From assembly GCA_937876495.1 (NCBI GenBank), contig CALEGL010000030.1:1-6104 (forward strand): a stretch of DNA of 6,104 nucleotides. Direction: 5' to 3'. The notes beneath the pieces were generated by a model. That model saw only the letters and a program-made list of their open reading frames with translations, did not search any database and was not told the origin of the DNA. This DNA is from an uncultured Bifidobacterium sp. (GTDB lineage: Bacteria > Actinomycetota > Actinomycetes > Actinomycetales > Bifidobacteriaceae). Both the position numbers and the translations under genes were made by a program. The number at the start of each line of letters is the position of its first letter. Position 1 is the stretch's first letter. Shown here piece after piece: positions 1 to 6,104 of this stretch.

Positions 1-726
1 AACCAGTACCCCTCCCGGATCATCGTCGGTGACGAAGGGGAGGCCGGCAGGCTGTTCGCCGGGCTGATGTCACAAGGGGCACTGACGAACGACGTCCCGG
101 TGCTGCTCATGCCGTCCACCGAGGCCGAGGCCGTGAAGCTGTTCGCCAACACCTTTCTCGCACTGCGGGTCGCCTACTTCAACGAGCTGGACACCTATGC
201 CGCGGCCCGCGGGCTCTCCGCCGAGGACATCATCGACGGCGTGAGCCTCGACCCCCGCATCGGTTCGCACTACAACAACCCCTCGTTCGGGTACGGCGGC
301 TACTGCCTGCCCAAGGACACCAAGCAGCTTCTCGCCAACTACGACCAGGTCCCGCAGAACCTCATCGAGGCCATCGTCAAGTCGAACGACACCCGCAAGG
401 ACTTCATCGCTACCGAGGTGCTGGAGAGGGTCGCCAGCATCGACCATCCCGTGGTGGGCGTCTATCGCCTCACCATGAAATCGGGGTCCGACAACTTCCG
501 ACAGTCCTCCATCCAGGGCGTGATGACGAGGCTGGCCGCCGAGGGCGTCTCCATGCTGGTGTACGAGCCCACATTGGACGCGGGGGAGTTCCTCGGAAGC
601 GAGGTCACGCACGACCTTGCCGAATTCAAGAGTCGCAGCGATCTGATCATCGCCAACCGGTGGAGTGACGATCTCGCCGACGTGAAGGACAGGGTGTACA
701 CCCGCGATCTGTTCCGTCAGGGCTGA
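1..726 (+). CDS. ugd: UDP-glucose 6-dehydrogenase, 3' part (5' end outside window)
   Basis: This cytoplasmic enzyme oxidises UDP-glucose to UDP-glucuronate with two NAD+, supplying acidic sugar for capsule or exopolysaccharide. The reading frame is open from base 1, and the first visible residues ([10 protein letters not shown]) already match the family, so the ATG at 67 is an internal methionine and not the start. The 241 visible residues cover the end of the NAD domain, the central helix and the UDP-binding domain. The helix motif [20 protein letters not shown] (window residues 43-62) contains the conserved Lys46 and Asn50. [10 protein letters not shown] (97-106) contains the catalytic Cys102 and Asp106. 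The Lys-to-Cys distance of 56 equals that of Streptococcus pyogenes UDP-glucose dehydrogenase (Lys204, Cys260), so about 158 residues are missing upstream. The C-terminal domain ends normally (YTRDLFRQG). The stop overlaps the stop of the convergent membrane-protein gene by 10 bp. Function is secure; which polymer uses the product is unknown. Confidence 0.95.
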   Translation, partial: NQYPSRIIVGDEGEAGRLFAGLMSQGALTNDVPVLLMPSTEAEAVKLFANTFLALRVAYFNELDTYAAARGLSAEDIIDGVSLDPRIGSHYNNPSFGYGGYCLPKDTKQLLANYDQVPQNLIEAIVKSNDTRKDFIATEVLERVASIDHPVVGVYRLTMKSGSDNFRQSSIQGVMTRLAAEGVSMLVYEPTLDAGEFLGSEVTHDLAEFKSRSDLIIANRWSDDLADVKDRVYTRDLFRQG

Positions 727-2807
727 TCGTCCGACGTCGTGCCGGCTGATTGCATGGGCCGACCGACGACGGGCGACGCGGAACCAGCGGACTTGTCCGT
801 CAGACGGGATTGGTCGGCCGTCACCATCCAGCCCAGTGCGAGGAACACGATGAACCCGTATGCCAGGCTCCAGGAATACCGGGTCTGATAAGCGGGGTCC
901 AGCATGAGCGTCGGAATGGAGGCCAGGAGAGGGACGGCATAGAGGACGTTCCCTCCCTGGCGGCGCAGGAGACAGAGGCCGATGCCGATGACCGGGATCC
1001 AGACGACGTAGATGTTCTCGGTCATGAGAAGCCCAAGGACGGGAAGGCGGGCCAGCGCGTAGTAGATCACGCGTCCGACGCGCTGGGGTCGTGACATGGC
1101 GTGCATCGGATATTCAGGAAGGATGTCCTCGCCGCCTCGATCCCCCCATCCCCAATGGACGTAGAAGCCCTCATCGTAGATCGCTCCCATGGTGAAGGGG
1201 TCGCGCAGCCATGGCACCGATCGCCAGTACGTGACCGGATGCCGTATGCCCTGCCTGGCCCAGACCAGAAGGAACCGCGCGATCTGCCCCCCGCTCGCCG
1301 AGCGGTTGAAGCAGTGGTCCTTCACGCCGTTGGCGGACTGCTGGGAGTAATAGTCCGTGAGGGTGGGCGTCGAGCAGATGAAGACCGCGCCGATGTCCCG
1401 ACGGTCCCTTTCGTTGATCCTCCCCTTGTTCTCGATCAGGTTCGCCGCCGTCTGCTGCAGGGGGATGGCCAGCATCTCCTGCCTTCCTCCGGGGGCGATG
1501 GCCAGGGTGGCGAAGGCCGCAGCGGTCACTCCGGCGAAAAGCGCCACGGCAGACAGAACGCACAGAAGGGTGAGGATTCGTCGCCGCAGGGCGATGAGAA
1601 GGACGAGAAGGGCCGTCAGGATGACGTAGAGAGCAGTCTTCTTCGTCAGTGAGCAGCCCACCGTCAGGATCACCAGCGCGACAGGAATCCAGACGGCAAT
1701 CCTTTCGTTCGTCCGTATCCGGCGGACGTATTCCATGTAGACCGTCAGCCAAAGCAGGAAGAAGGGCATGAACGTCGAGTCCTTGACGATGGACATCGAC
1801 AGTCTGCCGAAGATCGGAACCGCGCAGTACCAGGTTAGGCCGATGGCGCATAGACGCGCCGGGACATGGAGCCTGCCGCCGAGATAGCACAGCAGCAGGG
1901 CAACGGCCGCCGCGCACAGCAGCGTCTGCAGGACGGCCAGGATGAACAGTCCGTAGGCCTCGTTCCCCAGGGCGAATCCCAGTCTGTCGAACGCGCCGTA
2001 CAGGAGGGTGTCCAGCCACGGATGGTGGTCGCTCATCCTGGCCCAGGGAATCGTGCTGCGCGACGAGGGGTCCCAGGCGGGTGCGGTCCCCCGGGCCCAG
2101 ACGAGCTGGGCTACCGTGTCGGCCGCGATGTTGGCGGGGTACAGAAGAACCATCCAGGGAACCCATGACACGGCGATGACGCCGCCGATGGCCGCCACGG
2201 AGCGAGGGGTCAGACAGGTGAGGGAGCGTGCGATCGACGTCGTGCATCGCCATGTCCCAGGACGCGGCAGCGCATGGCGCAGGGCGGTCAGCGGACTGCC
2301 ATCCCCGGGGCGGCCGGCACGTGCCGTTCCCGGGGAGACCGCTTTGAGAAAGACATGCGCGGACATGGTGCAGAGTATGAGATTCCCCGTGAACCGCAGA
2401 GACATGAACAGCCAGTACCAGACTGTGCGCTCGTCATCGGGGAGGCTGGGCAGGACGGGGCTGACCGTGAACGCCGGCCTTACGCCGACCGGCGCGTACG
2501 GGCCGAAGGTGAGCGTCAGGGCGAGGACCGCCCCGATGACCAGGGAGTATCGGAGCGGCCGGGACGATTCCCCTCGTCGGGCCAGGGAGCCGAAGGCCAG
2601 GAGGAATGCGGCGAGGAAGATCACGGATGATGTCACCGGGCCGGATGACGCCATCGAATCAAGCAGGGCGTTCAGGGTCTTCAGAGGAACGGAGAACACC
2701 GCCCCCGTGGAATAGCCCGCCGTCAGGGCGATAAGCACCAGAACGGCGGACATCCCCGAGAGCACGATTCGAAGAAGACCATCATGTGCACGGTGAGCAA
2801 TGACCAT
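717..2807 (-). CDS. DUF6020-type polytopic membrane protein, putative GT-C-like glycosyltransferase
   Basis: The protein has 696 residues with roughly 14-15 hydrophobic segments (first about 11-30, last about 645-662), a basic loop after several of them and a hydrophilic C-terminal tail (663-696). It resembles the DUF6020 family. Visible marks are AADTVAQL (Asp230) in an early presumed external loop, DHHP (260-263), VKD (341-343), IPLQQ (448-452), a large soluble loop (about 440-575) with several Cys, Trp and Tyr, and QTRY (641-644). An acidic residue in the first external loop and this multi-span architecture recall GT-C enzymes that use polyprenyl-phosphate sugars, but that role is inference. 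The ATG at 2807 was chosen because GGGAG lies 7 nt upstream and the first membrane helix begins about ten residues in. The in-frame ATG at 2864 (AAGGG at 2872-2876) would add 19 residues. The open frame runs back to 3062, but that would overlap the divergent gene. It could instead be a flippase or polymerase accessory protein. Confidence 0.8.
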   Translation of the reverse strand: MVIAHRAHDGLLRIVLSGMSAVLVLIALTAGYSTGAVFSVPLKTLNALLDSMASSGPVTSSVIFLAAFLLAFGSLARRGESSRPLRYSLVIGAVLALTLTFGPYAPVGVRPAFTVSPVLPSLPDDERTVWYWLFMSLRFTGNLILCTMSAHVFLKAVSPGTARAGRPGDGSPLTALRHALPRPGTWRCTTSIARSLTCLTPRSVAAIGGVIAVSWVPWMVLLYPANIAADTVAQLVWARGTAPAWDPSSRSTIPWARMSDHHPWLDTLLYGAFDRLGFALGNEAYGLFILAVLQTLLCAAAVALLLCYLGGRLHVPARLCAIGLTWYCAVPIFGRLSMSIVKDSTFMPFFLLWLTVYMEYVRRIRTNERIAVWIPVALVILTVGCSLTKKTALYVILTALLVLLIALRRRILTLLCVLSAVALFAGVTAAAFATLAIAPGGRQEMLAIPLQQTAANLIENKGRINERDRRDIGAVFICSTPTLTDYYSQQSANGVKDHCFNRSASGGQIARFLLVWARQGIRHPVTYWRSVPWLRDPFTMGAIYDEGFYVHWGWGDRGGEDILPEYPMHAMSRPQRVGRVIYYALARLPVLGLLMTENIYVVWIPVIGIGLCLLRRQGGNVLYAVPLLASIPTLMLDPAYQTRYSWSLAYGFIVFLALGWMVTADQSRLTDKSAGSASPVVGRPMQSAGTTSDDQP

Positions 2808-2814
2808 GGGACCG

Positions 2815-2819
2815 CTCCC
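2815..2819 (-). promoter_or_regulatory. Ribosome binding site (GGGAG) for the membrane-protein gene
   Basis: On the minus strand GGGAG stands 7 nt before the ATG at 2807, which is standard spacing. Together with the hydrophobic segment beginning shortly after this methionine, it decides the start choice over 2864 and 3062. Confidence 0.55.
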
Positions 2820-2867
2820 GTCATCGTCTCGGGGCAGGATTCGATGTGCTCGAGCCCCGACCATCCG

Positions 2868-2898
2868 ATAACCCTTGCCATAGCATATAACCTTTGCC
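2868..2898 (-). repeat. 12-bp direct repeat flanking a possible minus-strand -10 box
   Basis: Read on the minus strand, GGCAAAGGTTAT (2898-2887) and GGCAAGGGTTAT (2879-2868) match at 11 of 12 positions and are 19 bp apart start to start, close to two helical turns. Both begin with the GGCAA also found in the palindrome at 2971-2984. Together the copies flank the TATGCT box. They could be paired sites for a regulator. The second copy also places AAGGG before the alternative ATG at 2864. Confidence 0.45.
2882..2887 (-). promoter_or_regulatory. Putative -10 box (TATGCT) for the membrane-protein gene
   Basis: On the minus strand TATGCT lies in the only AT-rich part of the intergenic region, about 75 bp upstream of the chosen start at 2807. 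The matching -35 position (about 2905-2910, TATCCG) is poor. Transcription would begin near 2875. That leaves a leader of about 68 nt for the 2807 start, but only about 10 nt for the 2864 start. Confidence 0.3.
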
Positions 2899-2964
2899 GC
2901 TTCCCGGATACCGATTCGACGTCGCGCACGGCCGTTCTCGTATGCCGCCTTCCGTCGGGTCGGA

Positions 2965-2970
2965 TATGAT
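2965..2970 (+). promoter_or_regulatory. Putative -10 box (TATGAT) for the first GlfT2-like gene
   Basis: TATGAT differs from the consensus TATAAT at one position and lies about 51 bp before the chosen start codon. No good -35 box sits 16-18 bp upstream (the region around 2941-2948 is GC-rich), so the promoter would be weak or need an activator. Transcription would start near 2976-2978, inside the palindrome listed next. This disfavours the earlier in-frame start codons at 2980 and 2986. Confidence 0.4.
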
Positions 2971-2984
2971 GGCAATCGTTTGCC
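2971..2984. promoter_or_regulatory. Putative LacI-family operator (GGCAATCGTTTGCC)
   Basis: The arms GGCAA and TTGCC are perfect inverted repeats around a central CG; only the pair at positions 6 and 9 of the 14-mer breaks the symmetry. LacI/GalR-family operators are typically palindromes with a central CG step. The site directly follows the TATGAT box, so a bound protein would cover the likely transcription start of the GlfT2-like gene and repress it. The regulator is not in the window, and a site this short could arise by chance. Confidence 0.4.
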
Positions 2985-3000
2985 GATGCGGGAAAGCACA

Positions 3001-3017
3001 GGAGGGGCGGTTCGGAG
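3001..3017 (+). promoter_or_regulatory. Ribosome binding region of the first GlfT2-like gene (GGAGG and GGAG)
   Basis: There are two purine-rich candidates. GGAGG at 3001-3005 is the stronger match but lies 16 nt before the ATG at 3022. GGAG at 3014-3017 is 4 nt before 3022 and 10 nt before a further in-frame ATG at 3028. Translation may therefore begin at 3022 or 3028, a difference of two residues. Neither site would serve the upstream TTG at 2980 or ATG at 2986. Confidence 0.45.
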
Positions 3018-3021
3018 CACC

Positions 3022-4887
3022 ATGCCGATGATGAGATTCGCGAACGTACTGTTGGAGACCAATCCGAGGTCGGTGAGCTATCCGACCCTGTACTGCAAAT
3101 CGGACTCGCCGATCGTCCGGGAGCCATCCACCGGCGAATGGACCATGCTCAACGCTGGGCTTTACGACTTCAACACGTACTTCAACTCCCTGTCAGTGCG
3201 CAAGCTGCGCACGTACACCACGGCGAAGCGTTTTTTCCTCCATCTTGAGCTTCGAGGCGCGGCGTGCATCATCCGGGAGACCCGCGGAGGTGTGTTTTCG
3301 GCGCATCCGGAACTCGTGGACTCCGTCGTCCGGGAATCACCACGGTCAGATGATTGGAGACGTGAGGACATCGAGCTGGAAGCCGACGACTCCGACGTTC
3401 TCCTCGGCTTCACAATCGAGACGACAGGTACCGTCGCCATCCGCAACAGCTACTATTCGGTCGACTATGACGGCGACCCGAGAACCGTCGAACTCGTCCT
3501 GGCCACCACCACGTTCCGCAAGGAGAAGTTCATCGAGCGCAACGTGGCGGCCATCCGGCGGGACATCCTCGAATCGGGCGAGGAAATCAGCGGGCATTTC
3601 CATATGTACGTCATGGACAACGGCCGGACGCTCGACGCCGATGCCCTGAGCGGGGACGGCGTGAGCATCCTGCCCAACGACAACGTCGGAGGCGCGGGCG
3701 GATTCACCCGAGGCATGATCGAGGCGATGGAGCAGACCCCGAAGGCCACGCATATCCTCATGATGGACGACGACGTCGCCGTGTCCCCCGAAAGCATCAA
3801 GCGCACGTTCAATCTTCTGCGCATCGTCAGGGACGAGTACGCGGAGGCCTTCGTCAGCGGCGCCATGCTCAACTACGAGATCGGCGACGAGCAGTGGGAG
3901 GACATGGGCTTCATGACCCGCGAGGGGACCTTCGCCCCGGTCAAGCCGTTCCTGCGCCTGACGAAGTACGAGGACGTCGTCTTCAACGAGGTCTACCGAC
4001 TCCAGAAGTTCCAGAAGGGGGCTATGTACGCGGCCTGGTGGTACTGCTGCATCCCCATCTCGGTCATCGAGCGGGAGGGCCTGCCCCTGCCCGTCTTCGT
4101 GCGCTGCGACGACGCCGAATACGGGGTGCGGTGCCAGCCGAGGTTCATCACGATGAACGGTCTGTGCATCTGGCATATGTCCTTCCATGCGCGCTACAAC
4201 GCCGCGGTCGAAAGATACCAGACGACCCGCAACACCATGATCGCCCAGGCCACGACGGGATTCGCGCCGAAGTCGGACTTCATGTACGAGCTGCACAACA
4301 ACATCCGCCTCGAACTCAAGAAGTTCGGATACGACAACGCCGAGCTCTGCCTGGACGCCTTCGAGGACTTCCTCAAGGGGCCGGGCTTCATCGCCGAACA
4401 TGGCGCGGCGGAACGCAGCTTCATGGATGCCAACAAGCGCAAGGAGAGGATGGTCCCATTCCCCGAGCTGGAGAAGCAGGCTCGGAAGATGGGACTTGAC
4501 TTCAGGATGAGCAGCATCGACCGTCAGCTCGTCGACTCGGACAAGCCGCGGACCCGTCTCCAGCGTCTGGCCGACTACGTCACCGACAACGGGCAGCGCA
4601 TCATCCGCACCGAAGGCAAGGGCTATGTGGTGATCCCCTATCTCGGATGGCTGTATCCGGCAGGCGTGATCCGCGGCAAGAAGATCATCATCGTCATCGA
4701 CTGGTACAACAAGACGGGCGCCATCCGGGTCAAGGACCCCGACAGGTTCGACGCCATCACTAAGCGCTACCACGCCGACCTGCGGTACTACAAGCGCAAC
4801 ATCGACCGGCTGCGCAAGGAGTATGCCTCCTCCAGAAAGCGTCTGACGTCGATGGCGTTCTGGAAGGACTATCTGGGGCTGGACTGA
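3022..4887 (+). CDS. GlfT2-like galactofuranosyltransferase, complete, divergent paralogue
   Basis: This is a predicted processive GT2-family enzyme that transfers galactofuranose from UDP-galactofuranose to a lipid-linked acceptor at the cytoplasmic membrane. The 621 residues compare with 637 in Mycobacterium tuberculosis GlfT2, and the architecture is collinear: an N-terminal beta domain (about 1-155, with FNTYFNSL near 50), a GT-A domain (about 158-400) and a helical C-terminal domain. Visible motifs are ATTTFRK (160-166), LPNDNVGGAGGF (217-228), the metal-binding MDDD (248-251), AAWWYC (337-342), CDDAEYG (362-368, catalytic Asp pair 363-364) and IWHM (383-386, metal His385). These sit 7-11 residues before the M. 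tuberculosis equivalents (256-258, 347-348, 371-372, 396). The segment between the Asp pair and the His is 3 residues shorter than in the neighbouring paralogue. No membrane helix is evident. It has its own upstream promoter region and overlaps the end of the convergent paralogue by 19 bp. Linkage and acceptor are unknown. Confidence 0.88.
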   Translation: MPMMRFANVLLETNPRSVSYPTLYCKSDSPIVREPSTGEWTMLNAGLYDFNTYFNSLSVRKLRTYTTAKRFFLHLELRGAACIIRETRGGVFSAHPELVDSVVRESPRSDDWRREDIELEADDSDVLLGFTIETTGTVAIRNSYYSVDYDGDPRTVELVLATTTFRKEKFIERNVAAIRRDILESGEEISGHFHMYVMDNGRTLDADALSGDGVSILPNDNVGGAGGFTRGMIEAMEQTPKATHILMMDDDVAVSPESIKRTFNLLRIVRDEYAEAFVSGAMLNYEIGDEQWEDMGFMTREGTFAPVKPFLRLTKYEDVVFNEVYRLQKFQKGAMYAAWWYCCIPISVIEREGLPLPVFVRCDDAEYGVRCQPRFITMNGLCIWHMSFHARYNAAVERYQTTRNTMIAQATTGFAPKSDFMYELHNNIRLELKKFGYDNAELCLDAFEDFLKGPGFIAEHGAAERSFMDANKRKERMVPFPELEKQARKMGLDFRMSSIDRQLVDSDKPRTRLQRLADYVTDNGQRIIRTEGKGYVVIPYLGWLYPAGVIRGKKIIIVIDWYNKTGAIRVKDPDRFDAITKRYHADLRYYKRNIDRLRKEYASSRKRLTSMAFWKDYLGLD

Positions 4888-6104
4888 ACGGTCTCGTCGG
4901 TGCCTGCCGCGACGTCCGGAGCCGCGGCCGAAGCCGAGAAGATTCTCTCCCAGGTCCCCAACCCGCTCATGTCGTAGTCGCGGTAGCGGCGGGAAAGATC
5001 TTTCCAGTTATGCAGCATCCGCGCGGCAAGGACGATCCCTTCGCGGATGCCGCGCCGGAAGAGGCGTCCGTTCCTGCGAAACCAAGCGGCGGTGTTCCCG
5101 TCCGGCGAGACGACGACGGCTGACCTGACCCCGGAGAAGGACTCCCAGGTGATGACCTGGTCCGCGGGGATGATGACGTCGGGGCGTTCGGCGCCCCGTC
5201 CATCTCTGCGAGAGAGAAGCGCGTGCAGCACGTCCCGGATGCCGGCCTTCCTGACGCCCGCGGCCGTCGTGGGGGCGATGCCGGGCGTGAATTCGCCAAG
5301 CGGCTCCGGGAAGTCATCGAGATCTCCTGAGGTCTTCGCGTCGTCGTATCCCGAACGGGCCTGCCGGACCTTGCGCAGCTGGCTCGGAAGGGTGTCCACG
5401 ATGTATCCGGGGCCCCGCATGATGTCGCGCAGCCCCATATGCCGAAGCTCAAGAGCCGAGTAGATGAGCTTGAGGCCCACGTTGAGGTCGCCGTACAGCA
5501 TCTCGAAGCCGAACCTCCATGAAGGGCGAGGACTGTGAAGCAGGCCGCAGATCCATCTGTTGCGCTGGAAGAAGTACTCCTCCCACGTCCTTGCCGGATC
5601 CTTGTCGTGCCATGCCTGGTGCCAGACGGCCACGCCAGGCAGACAGACGGTCGGATACCCGTGCTCGCGGGCGCGTAGGCAGTACTCGGTGTCATCGAAC
5701 TTGATGAAGAACGGCATGGACAGCCCGATGTCCCGCATCACCGCCGTGGGAATGAGACACATCCACCAGCCGTTGAAGTCGGAGTCGATGCGACGGTGCC
5801 TTTCGGGGGAGTCGCGTAGCGGGAAGCGTGCGAAGTCGTGGTTGTAGTCAAGCCCGAGGGAGGGCTTCATCCAGATGCGCGAGAGATCGAGGCGCTCGCC
5901 TTGGGTGTAGAGAACCGTGCGGTTGTCGAGATGGAACATGCCTCCGCCGACGATGGTGGGATGCTTTGTGTAGTCCGCGAACTGCTTGGCGCGGAGGATT
6001 GATTCCGGTTCGCTGATGGCGTCGTCGTCGAGAAGCAGCGTCGCTGAGCTGCGACCCGCCTTCACCGTCTCGTACATGCCGCGCGAGAATCCAGCCGATC
6101 CCCC
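4869..6104 (-). CDS. glfT2: GlfT2-like galactofuranosyltransferase, C-terminal part (5' end outside window)
   Basis: This is a second polymerising galactofuranosyltransferase of the GT2 family, using UDP-galactofuranose. The frame is open at the right edge. The first residues (GGSAGFSRG) correspond to the glycine-rich motif before the metal site, so the ATG at 6077 is internal and about 220-230 residues are missing. Of the 411 visible residues, DDD is at 26-28, GWW at 112-114, FDDTEY at 136-141 and VWHQAW at 160-165 (His162). The WW-to-DD spacing of 24 and DD-to-His spacing of 25 equal those of M. tuberculosis GlfT2, so this copy is closer to the canonical enzyme than its neighbour. The sequence after the His, HDKDPARTWEEYFFQRNR, also follows that family. 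The helical C-terminal domain runs from about 190 and includes WERIF near 384; the last 25 residues are low-complexity and Ala/Ser-rich. The gene overlaps the convergent paralogue by 19 bp. Its promoter lies off the window. Confidence 0.9.
   Translation of the reverse strand, partial: GGSAGFSRGMYETVKAGRSSATLLLDDDAISEPESILRAKQFADYTKHPTIVGGGMFHLDNRTVLYTQGERLDLSRIWMKPSLGLDYNHDFARFPLRDSPERHRRIDSDFNGWWMCLIPTAVMRDIGLSMPFFIKFDDTEYCLRAREHGYPTVCLPGVAVWHQAWHDKDPARTWEEYFFQRNRWICGLLHSPRPSWRFGFEMLYGDLNVGLKLIYSALELRHMGLRDIMRGPGYIVDTLPSQLRKVRQARSGYDDAKTSGDLDDFPEPLGEFTPGIAPTTAAGVRKAGIRDVLHALLSRRDGRGAERPDVIIPADQVITWESFSGVRSAVVVSPDGNTAAWFRRNGRLFRRGIREGIVLAARMLHNWKDLSRRYRDYDMSGLGTWERIFSASAAAPDVAAGTDETVQSSPR

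Larger units (their letters stand above)
2808..3021. promoter_or_regulatory. Divergent intergenic control region between the membrane-protein gene and the first GlfT2-like gene
   Basis: About 214 bp separate the two chosen start codons, which point away from each other. The middle (2868-2898) is visibly more AT-rich than the flanking coding DNA. The region holds a -10-like box for each direction, a GGCAA/TTGCC palindrome and a 12-bp direct repeat, listed separately. Short open frames crossing the region lack a convincing start or family resemblance and were not called. Confidence 0.6.

Noticed and set aside
70..612. 180-codon minus-strand open frame
   Set aside because: It is antisense to ugd, whose catalytic motifs prove the plus frame.
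67..726. ugd starting at the ATG at 67
   Set aside because: The frame is open to base 1 and encodes conserved family sequence before that methionine, so the gene is cut by the window edge and not truncated in nature.
726..790. Possible terminator hairpin after ugd
   Set aside because: Short CGACG-type complementarities exist, but there is no stable stem followed by a T-run, and the bases encode the C-terminus of the membrane protein.
1171..2253. 360-codon minus-strand open frame
   Set aside because: It is on the same strand but in another frame within the membrane-protein gene. It is Arg/Pro/His-rich with no membrane segments or motifs, as expected of an out-of-frame shadow.
2784..2969. Small plus-strand open frame of 61 codons in the divergent intergenic region
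   Set aside because: It has no recognisable domain, begins inside the membrane-protein gene and would cover the promoter region.
2980..3021. Earlier starts (TTG 2980, ATG 2986) for the GlfT2-like gene
   Set aside because: They lack a ribosome binding site, lie in or next to the operator-like palindrome and probable transcription start, and would place the strong GGAGG inside the coding region.
2808..3062. N-terminal extension of the membrane protein up to 3062
   Set aside because: It would overlap the start of the divergent gene, contains no membrane segment or family feature, and is better explained as the intergenic promoter region.
3346..4773. 475-codon open frame on the minus strand
   Set aside because: It lies wholly antisense to the well-supported GlfT2-like gene. 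Its Val/Asp/Leu-rich, repetitive composition with no domain is what the complement of GC-rich codons gives.

Overview
The window carries parts of four genes from a high-GC bacterial surface-polysaccharide locus. The proteins are a UDP-glucose 6-dehydrogenase, a DUF6020-type polytopic membrane protein and two GlfT2-type galactofuranosyltransferases. This combination, with the high-GC codon use, points to an actinobacterium. Bifidobacterium is my best guess, because DUF6020 proteins and galactofuranose-containing cell-envelope polymers are both known there. The genus is an inference, since there is no rRNA or other marker here.

Layout: 1-726 (+) is the 3' part of ugd, open at the left edge. 717-2807 (-) is the membrane protein, whose stop overlaps the end of ugd by 10 bp. 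About 214 bp of divergent intergenic DNA (2808-3021) holds putative promoters for both directions, an imperfect palindrome with a central CG that resembles LacI-family operators, and a 12-bp direct repeat. 3022-4887 (+) is a complete but divergent GlfT2-like enzyme. 4869-6104 (-) is the C-terminal two thirds of a second, more canonical GlfT2-like enzyme, open at the right edge; it overlaps the previous gene tail to tail by 19 bp. There is no gene-free stretch longer than 300 bp. I see no RNA gene, insertion sequence, CRISPR array or convincing terminator.

Likely joint role: the two GlfT2-like enzymes would build a galactofuranose polymer from UDP-galactofuranose at the inner face of the membrane. 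The DUF6020 protein has GT-C-like features and may add a sugar or process a lipid-linked intermediate on the outer side. Ugd makes UDP-glucuronate, which would bring an acidic sugar into the same or a neighbouring polymer. The genes alternate in strand (+, -, +, -), so they are not one operon. No wholly new system is evident. The most interesting points are the paired divergent GlfT2 paralogues, the uncharacterised membrane protein beside them, and the putative operator in the divergent promoter region.
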